From contig LNGK01000003.1 of NCBI GenBank assembly GCA_001510575.1, positions 3,549,732-3,613,731 on the forward strand: DNA of 64,000 nucleotides, written 5' to 3'. The number at the start of each line of letters is the position of its first letter. Within the stretch, counting starts at the first letter, position 1. Source of the DNA: Knoxdaviesia capensis (Eukaryota > Ascomycota > Sordariomycetes > Microascales > Gondwanamycetaceae). The notes under the pieces were generated by a model. It searched no databases. It was not told the origin of the DNA and saw only the letters and a program-made list of their open reading frames with translations. The position numbers and the translations under genes are program-made. Shown here one piece after another: positions 20,724-34,969 of the stretch.

Positions 20724-23700
20724 GTTGCAGGATGGAACGAGACGAAGGGGAAGAGAACAAAGAAAAGAAGGAATGAATGAGTGTCGTAGGAATACAGGAA
20801 GGAGAGTCTGTAGTTGGAACGAAAAGGAGACTGCTGTGAAAGATACACGGACAGTTCGTAAGAAGCAGGAGACGGTGAGGTTCCTTGGGAGAATCGCACA
20901 CGGGAGAGTTCACCTAGTAGACAAGGAGAACAACACGGTAAGTGAGATAAGAGAATGTCCGAGGGAGGTTGGCAATGCACGGGACAGGAAGGAGAATACC
21001 AGCAAAGAGGAGGCTCTGCAGACGGAGGAAAAGAGAGGAAACGCCAGCAAGAAGCCGACGCCGGGAAAGAGAGAGAGACGCGAGAGAAAGTGTAGAGGCC
21101 GAGAAGAAGACTTTCGATGAAAAAAGCTCTCAACGGGATTTGGCAGGCCTAACGACTAACACAGGGCGGTCTTTGGAGGAGGGGGCAAAGAAGGCCTGGC
21201 CAAGAAAGGAGGAAAAAAAGAGGAGAGAGGAAGAGGTCATAGACAGAACGGGGGGGGAGACCGGCGTGTTATTATACAGCCTGCGCCGATGTTGCGTTCT
21301 GGCCGCCGGGTGGTGGTGTTGTTTGGCAGTTGTAGGTAGGAGTGAGTGTGGGTGTGGATGTAAGTGAGTGCGTGCGTGTAAGTGAGAGACAGACTGTGTG
21401 GGCAAGTGCCAAGGTACAGTACCAACAGCATGGGCCAGGGGTCTGTCAACAAACACTGTTCGGGTTAGAGCTGGACGTGTGCGTGATATTCCCAGTTGCT
21501 TTGAACTTGGACACTTCACACCCTGGTCCTGGTCGTGGGTCTTGGCCCGGCCAGGGCGAACAGCCAGAGTGTGTGGGTGCTTTAGGGCGAGGCCGGAGGG
21601 GTGGTCACGTCGCAGCCGGCGTTTGTGGGAGTGAGTACTGAAAAGGATGTACATACACATACATTGCATTGCATGCAGTACATGTGCTGTCTGCTGCTCC
21701 TGATCTCGAGGCGTTGAGACCCGACCGGCCGCCCCTCTTCCACATGTCTCTCGCCTACTCCAACCTGTCGTTGGCTCCAAGTGGAGACGCACAGCTGCAA
21801 ATGTCTCGGGATGGATGTGTAAACAACGAAAACAAGCGAGAGCGGTGAGCGAGAAGCTGGCCCCAGACAGAGAAAGGATCGTAGACGAGACACGCCCGCG
21901 CCTGTTTGGAGACACGTCAGTATGAACGAACTGGCGTGTATGCAAATCCCATGCAGTTGGCTTCTCTCAGGCTGCGTTTGAAGAAAGAAAAGACCAAAAT
22001 AACCCGGAAGCCCAATGGTAGAGCTGCGGTGTAAGTGAAGCTGTTCTCTCTCTCCATCTCTGGGTTCTCTCTTTCTCTAACCTTCCAGCCATGTCCCTGG
22101 TTCTCTGTGTGTCCGCAATGCTCCCCGGTACTCGCTGCTTCAGAATTCACACTCGACCACTCCGGCAATTTCGCTCTCTCTCTCGCTGTCCCAGACTCTT
22201 CACTGCAATATCACGCTGACATTCAGACTCCCTATACAGTACATATACACGGTTATGTGTATATAACTATGTCACATAATGTGATATCCTCTGCATGCTG
22301 TCCAAGGCAGGCGCTAACCACCACCGCCAAAGACAGAGTACCTGCCGTTTTGCGGTGGAAGCCCTAGAAGCCGCAAGTACCGCCTTCTTTTTCTTCTGGT
22401 CTAGTTCTATTTTTAAGTCCATGCAAATCCACTATTTTAGCGTTCCCGCTAAGCTCCACTTGGGGGGGCATCTGCGATCCTTCGGCGCTGATTGGCGGAC
22501 TGGACGACATGTCTCCGCTTTTATATTTCCCAGGCGCTTGGATCCATCCCTGGTGAGGTGATTGAAGAACACTGAGAGAGAGAGAGAGAGAGACGAACAA
22601 GGGACTTTTCCCAGCGCCTATGCATGTGGTTGGCGTTTGCTGTTGACTCGCGACGTTGTGAGGATGTACCTTTTTGCCGGCATCCGCCGCCAACGGGTAC
22701 TTGCCCCAGCCCTCCGATCCCAGACCCTCCGCCTCAGCTCTCCAACCCTCGCTCAGGAACAGCCTGCATGCCCCTAATGCACGATTCGTGAATCAGGTCA
22801 GCCACTCACGATTCCTCGTCAACCGCGCTGCTCCACCCAGCTCGACTTGCAGATCTGAGAAGCATTCTGGGGGGCAGAAAACCACCACCACCCAGCAGGA
22901 AATCTTCATCTTTCTGTCGACTTTGAGATAGACCTATTACAGCTTCCGCCGCTGGAACAAGAACCTGTCTCTGTTTCACCAGAGACGCCAAATGCTGTCT
23001 CGGGGGGCCCCTGAGTCGCGCTGTGTACTTCGCGCCATGTTTCCAGCTGATCTTGTTTGGAGATCTGCGCCGTGATATCTCACGAATCTATCTATCTGAT
23101 CATCTCTAAGTATTGTAACTTACTCCGTGCTTGTTCCTTCGGCGATCTCGCTCACACCTTCGCGATTGCAAGTTGTCTCGCTGCCATACACCTGTCCGCT
23201 CATCACCGCAGTGCCCTCCGTAACCTCCTTGAACTCTCGTATACCGGTCACACCACCAAGGTCTCTCCTGGGTAGTGCAAGACACGTCCACAGAGTAATA
23301 TCCCAAGACCGTCCGTCCTGGTCCCCGTGCACCACGTTACCTCGGCCAGATACCTCCGGGGTCTGGCGTCGTCAATATCCCACAGAGCTGAACACCGCTC
23401 CCCCAATCCAGCCCCCGGGGCACACGAAACCGGTTGTGCGATGCATGTACCGTCTCCACCGGACCCCAAACAGCTACCAGCTCAGGCCATCAGATCGCCG
23501 GCGTACTTCCCTGTCCCGGTCGGTTCTCTTTCGCTGAACGGGTTTGCCGTGTCACATTCATCGATGTTTCATGTTTCCCACACCGTTCTCTGCCCAAGCT
23601 TCGAGAATTACCTACGTTGCGATATTCCCACCTAAGCTCACACCTTGAAATTACACTCCATAAAGGTTGCACCAAGACGGAACCGGAACCCAAATGGTTG

Positions 23701-26126
23701 CAAAGTGTATATTTAGTCTATAACCCCTTTTTCAAGATTCCCATTCAATGTCATCGTTTCACAAGACTGTCCCAGAACGCCGCTGCTGCAAACCGAGCTG
23801 TTTGCACCTCCCGGCCGGATATTGGCTGCAGTGTAGCCGCCCGCCTTTCTTCACATCGTCTCTCAGCCCATGTACGAAGAACCGGCCTCACCCACCCTGT
23901 TCCTGCTTTTGCTTCGTCTGCAGGATTTATTTATACCCAGCCTTTTATTTTTGGACCTGCCAGATGAAAGCAATCCTTCGTCCAGTCCCCCGGGTCGGCG
24001 TTTCGAGATGTTTTCGAAGCATCCACAGAACGCAGGAGACACCCCATCACATCCCGCCGCGCAGAGAGAACGCGATCTTCGTCAATCTTGCCTCTGTTTC
24101 ATCTCTCCCAAGAAATTAAAAACTAAAAGCCATCACCCCCTTTTTCCCGCGTCGATTCTATTTCTGGAAAAGGAAGAAATCTGTAGGCACACTCACGCGC
24201 GCAGGTTCCGTCTTGCGGATATTAATATCCAGCCTGTATGTGTGTACTGCACGGCGGTTGATCCTCCTCCCTCATTACGTGCATGGAACAAACACCGTTT
24301 GGCGGGACGCACGCATGTAAACAAGCAGCGGCCCATACACTCTTCGCCAGCTTGTCGTTCTCCCAACCCGCGCATGTGGAAGGATGCAGCGTGTTGTGCA
24401 TCACATTCACAGACTGCCCGAGACAGCCAGTACAGACCCAGCATTGCACCACCGGCCGGCCGACCATGCAGGCATGCGTGATTATGCCAAACGTCGCGTC
24501 TTGCAGGCACCAAACAGTTGAGTTTCACAAAAGGTGAGCTGTGTATGTGTTTGTGTAACCGGGCTGCTATCTCCGCGCCGAAACACGAGCACGACCCGCC
24601 AAAAACAAAAAGGAAAACAAACACAGCCGTTTGAGTCGAAACGACAGACACAATCGTTCCATCTGAGGCGGCCAGACTCTATGTGTATATCAAGCCAGTA
24701 CGCCCAGATCCAAACAACACCCCAAAACACCATGTAAGAAAGAACAAGAATAGCAAGCAAAGCTGGGAGAAGCTCAGGGTAACGAGGGAAAAAAAGCCCC
24801 AAGGTTTGATAGCAAGGAAGAAAAACAAGCGAAACTAAAAAGGGGAATTTCGTCCTTCGTTACAGAAAAAAGGAGAAAAAATAGAAACATCCTAACCGTA
24901 AACGCCAGGTCATCAAACCCCGTCGTAAAAGAGAAGATACCGAAGAGCAAAAACAGACAAAAGAAAGAAGGCCGGGAAAGGGGGGAAGAAGCGAGGACAA
25001 AGGCAATAAAAAAGACACACAAACAAAGACAAGTAGCCGCCGTTCCCTGTCCGTGTGAACGAACACACACTTCCAAACCAGGTTCGATCCCAACCCTCTT
25101 CAGAAATAGCATCATCCCCCCCAGAAAGGGTAGAGAAGAAAACCCCAAGCAAAAGAAAAAAAGAAAACGATCCCATCTCTCCGCGTTCTCTCCTCCTTTC
25201 CCCAGGAGAGTTATCCGCCGTGAAGACTCTTCTCTATCGGTTGGCCCGCCGCGCTTAGCATCCCGTGCTGCTATTCCTGGAATATGCAGGAAATAAGAGG
25301 CAGGTAATGCAGGAGAGGGGAAGACACAACCAACGGCGACAAGAGTGAAAAGATCAGGTGAAACCCACAGCCAGTGACACCCTCCGGCCCTTTACAGATG
25401 CCTATGTTTGGCATCTATCACCACGTTTCTATAAAAGAAAATGAAGCCAAGCAAACACATCTTGGCCGCATCACCACCACCACCACCACCACCCCACACC
25501 CTTCGTCCTCCACTTCGCCCCCATCACCAACTGCGTGCTTCTCATTCTCCGACACGTAGCCTGAGAGGTTAGCTAGTGGTGGAGACGGACCGTTGGGCAT
25601 ACCCCGTATAGTATCGTTGAAACAGACGCCGAATCGCAGACTTGGCGTTTCATGGATCTGATGCGGATTGTAATGTTGCTTCTGGTGGGAGGAGTGTAAG
25701 AGCTCAGTCAAGCACAGGCTCAAGCTGATCATCGATTGCAGACACATTCAGGTTCTCAACACTCTCCATTTGGTCAGATGAGCCACAGGAGTTGTCCCAA
25801 TCTTTAATGTTTGGAAGATGGTCAGTGGTTTGGTTCGTTCATATGTTTGTTCATGGGCCCATGTGATAATGATGCCTTTAAGGGTTCGCGGGCTTGTGGG
25901 TTCAAGGCGGTTTATGACTTTTCTTTCCATGGTTTGGGGTTTAGTTGGGAATGGGCAATTTAGAGTGTTCAAGTCCACTAGGAATTTTGTTTTAAAAAAA
26001 GGGAGTTCAATTCTTGGTAATCTTTCTGGATCGATTCACTCAATATCGACCGTGGCCGCGTATGCATGGTGCATACGAAGGTTGAGTGCATGAAAAAAGG
26101 AAAACGTCGATCCATACTCATGGCGA
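20724..26126. other. 5.4-kb gap with no supported gene
   Basis: Several frames of 100-270 codons are open here on both strands, but none shows a family motif, a consistent splice pattern or the GC-rich wobble use of the real genes. The first 400 bp are purine-rich on the + strand, as expected for the leader of the minus-strand gene ending at 20723. About 22.0-24.1 kb is pyrimidine-rich and 24.6-25.3 kb A-rich on the + strand. Simple repeats include (GA)n at 22570-22592 and (CAC)n near 25470-25492. Non-coding RNA or long promoter elements are possible; nothing specific can be shown. Confidence 0.5.
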
Positions 26127-29100
26127 CTAACGAGTCGACCTACCAGAAGCCTCGTCTTCAATCTCCTCCACCGTCATTCTGCGGACCGCGTCCAAGATGG
26201 CTGTAGCAAGCGGGATGTCATGTTAGTTCGCGTAATGCAGAGGGAGGTTAGGAGTAGGGTGGATGAAAGAACACTTACTTTGGTTGAGCTCGGCAAACTC
26301 CACATCATCGGGCAGAGAATCGTCTCCCTCCACCTCAGGCTCGAAATACGCCGAGCACCGCGCAACCGTGCGCTGCAGAGACACCACCATCTGCTTAGCC
26401 ACAGTAGCACGACGGTTGATGAAGTTATCGCGCATGTAGTAGAGACACGCAAGACCCAAGTCACGCGCCGTCTGCACCACCGCGCGGCCCACGCCAGCGC
26501 CGCCGTCCTTCTCGTCAATCTCCGGCGCCTCGCCGTGGCGGAACAACGCCTCATTCATCATCGTCTCCACTCCAATCCGCACCTCGTGCTCGTAGTATCC
26601 GAGCAGGTACGGCATCCACCGCGCAAACGACCGGAGAAACTGGATGTACCGCTCGGCCGCCGCCGGCTCGCGACGGTCGGCCTGGCGCACCATGTCGTAC
26701 ACCGTGTCGAAGAACTCCAGGAACGCGCGGCCCTCACCCGCCTGCACATGCGCACACTGCGCCACAACCGTCTGGAACAGCTCATGCGCCTGGTCCTCGA
26801 CCTGTGTCTCCTGGAAGTACAGGAGAGCGGCCCGGAGATAGGGCGTCATCGGCACCTGCACAGCCTGGCCAAGGATGTTCACCCGGATGGCCAGGAACAT
26901 CTTGGCATCCATTTCGCGTCCGGTCTGAATGATACGACGAATGATCGAGTCGGTCGCCAACGGCGCCTGGTTGATGGTCAGAAGTCTATCCAGGAACGCA
27001 TTGTACTGGCCCCGCGGGAAGTCCTGGAACAGAACATCCACCTCCTCATGCGACCACGGCAGCTGGCCGCCCTGGATCAGATACCGGTCAAGCCGAGCAT
27101 CGGGATCATCAACCGTCTGCGAGTGGATGATCGTGCGGTACACTCCCGACATCAGGATATCAATCAGCCACAGAATAGCGTCGTATGACGGCGGACGTGT
27201 AGCCATGCGGCGAGTAATTATCTCGAGCATGCGCACGAACTGAGGCTCAATATCTAGCGACGAGTCGGCCTGGATGATGCGCATTGTCTTGCTCAGGAAG
27301 TTTCCGGCAAGCATGTGAACAACCTCTGCCTCGCCTAGGCGCGCAAACATGAGCATGGTGCCGAAGTATTCCTCCCAAGATCTAATGCTGGTATGGAACG
27401 TGTTCCAGAGGTGATCAAAAATCCGCACCGTGCCGGAGAGAACGCTGCCGTCATTGCGAACAGTCAAGCCAAGCCCGTAGGAATCCGGGTAGTCTTTGCG
27501 CACTCGGCTCAACGCCAGGATGAACAGTGAGCTCATTTTGCCGCGAACAACCGGATCAGGACTACGCTGGAGAAGCATCCGGAAAGCCTCCATCCGGTCA
27601 TGGAAGTACCGGTACAGCGTAGCTGCGCACTTAGCACAGCCCGAGACCCACGTCTGCAGCATCAGATCCATCATTTCAAGGTCCGGAAGATCCTTGGTTC
27701 GGCTCACAACCTGGTCCAGATAGTTCAGCGCAACCCGCATGGCTCGGGTCGCCAGTCGGTGGTCAGGCTCATCGTGAGCAGCACGCGAGTGAAGAAGAAC
27801 CTTGCGAACAAACGTGGCATGGCACGGATCGTAAAGACAATGGCGGCGTAGGATCAGCGAGTTTTCATCTTCAATGTGCTCCTGGATATCCGCAGGTGGA
27901 GTCACATGCATAGGGAACGAAACATTGCGGCTGTTAGCAATGCGCTGAATGACCTTCATCGAGGACGCACGCTGGTAAAACAGCATGTAGGCGCTGTACG
28001 TCTTGTCGTAGGTAGCGGAGGAATCGTATCCGGAGCGGAAATCGCTTCCTCCAAAGGTCGAATGCTCCATGTGGATCGGATCCCACGGCAAAACCGTGTC
28101 GTCGTTGAACTCAACCCAAGTCTCAACATCTTCATTCGAAGGTCTCTCCCGGATGTATGAGTAGTAGTGGCCAGACTCGGCAGTTCCAGAGTGGACCAAA
28201 ATGCCAACCAGCTCAAAGATGTCAGGCTCGTGTTCGGCCTCGGGCGAAGTCAGGTACTCGGTAGTGTAAGGGCGCATGTCGATTTCGGTCGGGAAGCTGA
28301 AGTAGTCATTAATCTTGCTTCGCTGGAGCGTGCGCAGATTGAAGTCGAATCGCTTCAAGTGGAAGATAAGATTGTCGGGAATATCTTTGAGGCACGCCCG
28401 CTTGACCGCATCAACGTGAAGGTCGCACGTCGAGCACTTGTACTTGTTGTCTCCCTCCATGATTTCGCCTTCGACGTAGGCTTGGAGGCTTTCGTGCAGG
28501 GTTCCCTTGCCCTTGATGTCGCACTGGATGGCCGAGAACGGCTCCAGTCTCTCCGAGACGTGCTCACACTCCATCGACTTGATCTGCTGCACAATCTGGC
28601 CGCCGTAGAACGACCGCAACTTCTTTCGGTCCTCGGCCGACGAAAACTGCGTCTCCCATCGGTCAAAGAGAAGGTTGTAGAACTCATCAACGTCCATCTG
28701 GTTGTGGATATCGATCGTGGTGTCGTCGTACGTCTTGATGCAGCCAACAAGCATGCTCGGGTCAATAAACCGGTTGTAGCTTTCCTGCAGATTGGAAAAC
28801 AGAGTCTTCGTCGCAAACAGAAGCTTCTGTGATTCTTCGTCCTCAACAAGAGTGCTCATCATGAAGGCACGGAAATGCGTGTTCATGTAAAGCTGTGTCA
28901 GCAGCGAATTCAGGTAGCACGTGTTCGAGAGGTTCCGAAGTCCGACGTATCCGCAGGGCGCCCGGATGGCTTTCGATCTGTCAAACTGGGAATAAAGATC
29001 GTACGCGTAGGGAACTATAAGTTGTTTGAAAAAGATTCATGGGTTAGTCAAGTTGATTCCAGAGAAGTCAGCAGGGAGAAACACAAGGGGAGCACATACT

Positions 29101-32100
29101 CTCTTCGTGATCATCGTAGGGAATTCCATCGTCGATGTCTTCCAGGAGGCCCTCGAACTGGGACCGATCATCCTGCGCGAGATTAAACACAATGTTGTAG
29201 AGTTTCTCCCGGCTCTCAGCATTGATCAAGACATCAGGAACCGCGGGGTCCTGTCCCCGGCGGTCCGAAGGAAAAAGAAGCTTTCGGTACAGCTTGCGGC
29301 CAAGGTCCTTGTCAAAGGTCGACGTCTCGGGTCTGGTGAGACCGGGCTCAATTGCAAGGCAACAGGTGACGATCTTGATGAGGCCGCCTGCAATCTCGTC
29401 ATATGGCTCGGGTTGGCCGATTTTCTCGGTGCTTTTATGCATCACAAGGATGTCCGTGCACTGCAGGACCAAACTGGTCATGTCAAAGACGTCGCTTTCA
29501 ATGTTGGCGAGAGACAGAACAAGAGTCTCACAGACAGAAAAGACTTGCTGGCTGCGGTCAGGATACATTCCTGTGCGTGTGATCGCCGAGAATACATACG
29601 GCCAGAAGAACTCCGCCACATGCTCACCAGTCTTAACGAGAACTGCACCCTCGACGATCTTTGCGACGCGCTCGCGGAACTCGACACGTTCGTTAAACAG
29701 GAGGTCCCGAACCGACTCTCCAAAATCCGTCTCAGTCTTGACGGCTTCCCAAAATTGCATATCAACGAGGCACAGTCTGAGAATGACCTTCATGGTTGCA
29801 GACACCAAGTTCAAAGAACCATTAGTGCTATCCTTCAGCTTGATAGCTGCATCCAGAATTCCGGTCAGTCTCGTCACCGGCGGTGGCTTAAAGCTGTGAT
29901 AAGTCTCAGCTTCGAGACCGTTATGCAATGCTGATTGCCAGGCGGCCAGAAGCCGGACCATGACATCCATCATTTGATACCCCAGGCGCGTGCGCAGTCT
30001 GGGGGACCGGACGCTGTCGATGACGGTGGGATCGGTAATGGCCGCAGTAATGAGAGTCAGAGAGCGCTGGACAGCATTGTGGAACTGAGCCGTGGTCTCG
30101 CGGGAGAGCAGCTTCGGGCCGATCTTCTTATCGTACGATTCGATCAATTCGTTCATAGCATACAGGGCGTAGAGACACTTGAATGCCTGGCCAGGCGGGA
30201 ACACGTCCTTGTATGAAGTTGACGGAGCCTCGATCGACTCCTGGAAGGCCATGTCAGGAGGAAGTTTCACCAGGAACTCGTAAATTTCGTGTGAAAGGTC
30301 ATCCTGGAGTGTCAGATACTCCCAAAACGCTGAAAAGTGGCTCAGGATTTCAATCTCGAGCGGAGAAGCCCCGGGGCGGACTTTTTTGGAAGCATTTGGA
30401 GTTTGCAGTTCCTTCTTGACGAGGAACAGACCATCATGAATTTGAAGATCTTCGAGAGTTCGGCGAATATCGGTCTCGGACGGGGTAAAAGGTCGTCCGC
30501 GATAATAGAGTCGATAGTTCTCGAATCCAGTAGCATCTCTCAGGGTGGCAAGCAGGGCGCCAGCCGTGTTTTGCATTCCAATGTCGATAGGCAGAACTTC
30601 GGTCTGAACATTTCCGTCAAACGCTTGATACTTGAGTTCGGCAGAATCACCACGCACATCCGCACGCTCCTTCGGCATCAAGGGGCGAAGATCAGGAACG
30701 GCGAAGTGGGCCTTAGACTGATGAGCCTGCAGGAAGCTCCGAAGAACCGCGAGAGAGCGGAGGAATACGCGCCGATCATCCTGGAGGGACTTGACGGATT
30801 CCATGGGCACGTCGGGATCACCATTGCTAGTTGGGACTCCCTTGTCGTCAGTACCCTTGTTGCTCTTGAACCCAGCAGCTGCGTTCTCAAGAAGATTAAG
30901 GCATCTGTTGAGGAGGCCGAGATGAACTTGGCGCGCGCGGTTATACGGATACGCCAAGATAGTCCGGCTCTCCACATAGATGTCACGCACCAACATCAAA
31001 ATCGCCAGCTCGACCACCTTAAGATCCGGAGCATTCAAAATGATTCTCCAAACATGGTCAATGCCACTGCTTGACAGACTATCCGGATCATCCAAGACGA
31101 CTTCATCCTTGCCGTCAAGTCTGGGAAGGACTCCCAAGCGCACAAAATCAAGCGTCCCATCGGTGAGACAGGGAGTGGACAGATCCGACAGGTACTTGGA
31201 GAAGCAGAGAGCAATGAAAGGGTTATCGGAATTGCCGCTCCGCGCAATATTGTTCAGGATCTGCCATCCCACCCGACGGTCTTCGGGCGACAAGGCCCGG
31301 TCACCCACAAGAATGTCCCATAGTCGCTTTCCGGCATCGACCGCCAGCGTATTTGGCTCATGAATCAGAAGCTGCAGGAGCAGCTCCTGACGAGGAAGGT
31401 TGACAGCACCAGCAATGATCATCTTAGTGCCCGTTTCCTTGGCCAGCTCGATTGCATGATCAAGCTCATCCACCAATAGGCCAAACAGGCCGTGTTCAGT
31501 AGCAAGAACGCGAAGTTCGGTGGGCAGAGAGGCTCTCGTGGATATCATGATTCCCCACAAAGAGCCCAGGGTAGTCTTGCTTGTCTTTGAAGCAACATCT
31601 TCGATGCAGCTGAGGTAGAACTTTTCCCGGCCGAAAGTATCAGGGCCATGGTGGAACAGGTCGCGAAGTTTCTGGCTAGCAAATGCCTGAATATCAGAAT
31701 AATTGGCCTGGGTCGGCGCGGTCGACTGTCTGAGCAAGCGCAGACACAGTTCAAACGGAAGCACCTCAAGGAGGGCATCCGGAGGGCATTTCTGCACCAG
31801 CTGCTTGAAAATGCAGTCACAGAAACCCCGGACGGCAGGGGTGCTGAAAAACTCCACGGGAAGCTTTTGGAGATGTTCGCACATGTAGAGTAGGCTTTGG
31901 TACTCGTGCAGTTGAACGATCTGGTTTGTCATGCGCAGGAGAGCCTCGGAAACTCGGGGATTCTGGCTGGAGGTGATGGTATGCCACATCATATCGCTGT
32001 GCTCTTTGCGGTAAAATCGCGTCACCGCGAGGAACCCAATGATGTTGGCACTCTCCAGAGTGATCTCAGGGTGGGACAGAGGTCCAAGAATGTAATCAAC

Positions 32101-34452
32101 CAAGCCGGTGCCGGTAAGATAGTCGCTGAAAAATGCAAGCATTTCGAGGTCGGGGTCATCCGAAGAGTCTCCATATCTCTTCCACAAATCGACAAGGTCC
32201 GAACACATTGTGGAAACGGCAGTGACGCGAAGTTGCATCTGGCTGGAGCGGATCAATTTGGACAGGATGCCCAGTCTCCACTCCATGGAAAGGGATTCGA
32301 TCGCCTGCGAAGGCCGAAGGTTCGGGAACTTGTCCACCTGGTTGGCCAAAATCTCATTCGAGGCAGCGTCGTCACGGTGGAGGGTTAACTTAAAGGTCTC
32401 AGACAGAGAATTCACCAGAATCAGCACGCTATCGCTGGACAGGCTGGTAATGTGCTTGTCGATGGCGACGACGAGAGCCGCTGACATGAGCTCAAAGAAT
32501 TCAAAACCCTGGGCTGCACGGCGATTGAGACTCAGGGCCAGCTGCGACGAGGCATTGATCACGGCCAACCGCGTACAGCAGTCATTAATGATGTCCAGCA
32601 CAATGGTGCTTGGCGCCGTGGTGACATCCATCAACTTGGGAAACCGGGGCATCAGATCGATGATCAGGGACACCAGACGAGTCAGATGGACGACTGAACC
32701 ACCAGCAGTAGCCTGAAACTGGTTCAGCAAAGTTGAGACATCGCGCGCTCTCTCCAGGCCAGAGCCAGAGCCTGGGTATGATTCGTAGGCCTTTCTGAGC
32801 AAATGGTGGAATTGGTTAAGGTACAGTTGGGAGATGATGTCGGGAACCTGCGGGTCGTCGATGCCATCAGAACTAGTGGCTCTAGTGAGAGTCACGATAT
32901 CCATGGTGACGAAGAATGCGCTGAGTCGGATGTATGAGAGGTAGAATATTCCCAGGGCTCCGCCAGGACGAGGACGAACCAGAGGGTTCCTATTGAAGCA
33001 GGTGTACAGTGTGTCAGTGATTGCATCTCTCGTAAGGTTGGGGTTGGGGAATGAGAGGAAGAGGAAACAGTGTAATGAGGAGTTTTGTACTCACTTCCGA
33101 GTGCATAGGTTCCAAATGATTTCAGGGACCCCCTGCCAAAGATCTTTGTTCCGACGGTAGGAAGCAAAAACCTGGTCGTATCCCACGAGCCGGCCCCAAG
33201 CAAGATACTTATCGATCCACTGCTGAAGGGTTTCGAAAACACCCTCATTGATTTGAGGTTCTAGATGCAGAAAAGAAAAAACAATCAAAGGGTAGTTGGT
33301 TAGCATCTGCTGACATACAATCAAGAAAACAAGCTTTCTAGTGGCAAAGGGGGGAAGCTCACGGTTCAGGAGGTAGCTGTTGAGTCGCTGCAAGGTCTCG
33401 GTCACAGGCTCATTGTCTCTCAAAGGAAAGTCGGCCGTGGGATCTTGAATTTGAATTCTAGCTTCATTCATCATGGAGCCCGCGGGGACGGAATCAACCA
33501 TGTCATCCGTGTCCTGCATTTCCAAAACATCAACGTCGGAGCCAGACGAAACAGGCGGAATAGGCGACCGAGCCGGGATTGGGGGAGGGATGTCGTCAGG
33601 AGGGAAGCCAAGCTCCGTGGCGTCCTGGCCATCGCTACGGCCCGAGATAGGCTGGCTCTTGATATCCGATCCAGCTCCATCGGTATCATCGTCACGCACA
33701 GTGTGGGGAGATGTGATTGATTCGGGACCAAAGCCGGCCAGACCCGTCGAGTTCGGGGTTGGGGATCTGGGCCCCGTGATGCTAGCCCGGCGCAAGTTAA
33801 TGGTTACGCGGCTAGCAGGGGGATCGGTATGTTGGCCATTTCCAAGTCTCAGCGGGGTCGAAGGGGGAAGAGGCGGGGTTCCCGTGGGAATCGGAGGAGG
33901 GATCGGAGCTGAATCGGGCACCGACTTGGAGGCGGATGTGGCAGCTGTGGCAGAGTCCGGAGCTACAGCAGGAGTAGGAGCGGCAGGGGGATCCGAGTCG
34001 ATCGCCATGGCTTGATCCTGAGTGTCGACGGGGTCAGGGTGGCTGAGGTTGTCGGCAGAAGAGATAGGATTAGGTGAGGCTGTGGCAGCAGCCTTTGAAG
34101 TCAAGAGGGGGGGACACGACAAAGGGGCGGTGGGATTGTCGAGAGCTTCGTTGTTCTGGTCAGACGGCGCAGACACACTATCAGGTGCAACGGTCGGTAC
34201 AGCAGCTACAGTAGCTGTGACCGCAGCGACAGCTTCAGCTAGAGCTGGAGCAGTAGTGGTCGAACTGCCCGGGTCTGAGGCGGCGGAGGTAGTAGCGAGG
34301 ACGCTGGAGGAGACGCTTCGAGGGGCAGAGAATGAGGTACGCCGGCGCTTTCGAGAGGGGGGTGCGTCATCAAACGGATTCGGACGCGCGGATGAGGATT
34401 CGGAGGAAGAGGCGCGGTCGTTGATATCGGGAGATCTCGACTCTCGGTCCAT
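26127..34452 (-). CDS. Giant ubiquitin-specific protease (USP9X/USP34-like), 5 exons
   Basis: Exons in coding order are 34452-33363, 33260-33095, 32989-29100, 29014-26279 and 26200-26127, giving 7956 nt and 2651 residues. The N-terminal about 360 residues are disordered (PSRKRRRTSF, Ser/Pro/Ala-rich). A long alpha-solenoid region follows. A ubiquitin-like fold (YRLYYRGRPFTPSETD, IHDGLFLVKKE) sits before the protease. The USP domain has its Cys box GLRNLSNTCYLNSLLTQLYM across the fourth exon start, QMDVDEFYNLLFDRWE, a zinc-binding KCSTC, and a His box (SGTAESGHYYSYIRERP). WVEFNDDTV carries the third catalytic position. A helical C-terminal region of about 600 residues follows. It removes ubiquitin from substrates; targets are unknown. 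The catalytic residues look intact. Confidence 0.92.
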
Positions 34453-34969
34453 CGGTAAGAGTAGCTGTTCATACGAGCTGCTGAGACCAGGGCTCCAAGA
34501 TGGGGCGGAACGAGAGAGAAGAGGAGGGAAGGGTCGAGCTATCGATTAACGTTCGAAGCCCATACCTAAGGAACTTGGCGAAAGGAAGGACGGTAGACTG
34601 CAAGCGCGGGGAGACGGGTAGGTTTGGTGATGTCAGACAACGGAAAGTTCGAGGGTCGGGTTTTAGAGGAGCTCTAAGGCTGGCGGATGGGCGTTTGCAG
34701 CCGCCCAAACAGGACAGGGATCCCCCTCTCTCGCTCTCTACAGCCAGGTAGAGAGAGAGACAGGATTGTGAAGGATCTCTTCAGAGAGAGCAGCCTGAAA
34801 AGGCGCTACACCTCACACCTGACCAGATATTTCAGGCCAGATGAGAAGAGAGTCGAGAGATGTCTCAAAAGGAAGAATCACTTACAGTGCAGGGGGAAAA
34901 TAAAAAGTTGGATCAGCTGGTGGGGGTGGGGGAAAGGTAACGAGAATCACAGGGTGGTCACAGCACCAA

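Noticed and set aside
21130..21945. 271-codon minus-strand frame in the long gap
   Set aside because: His/Thr/Arg/Ser-rich with no motif; overlaps other open frames and is likely leader or chance.
23434..23967. 177-codon + strand frame in the long gap
   Set aside because: No conserved motif and overlapped by other frames; CT-rich DNA leaves frames open by chance.
25070..25100. GGTTCGATCCC, resembling a tRNA T-loop
   Set aside because: The flanking bases do not pair as a T stem and no acceptor, D or anticodon arm fits.
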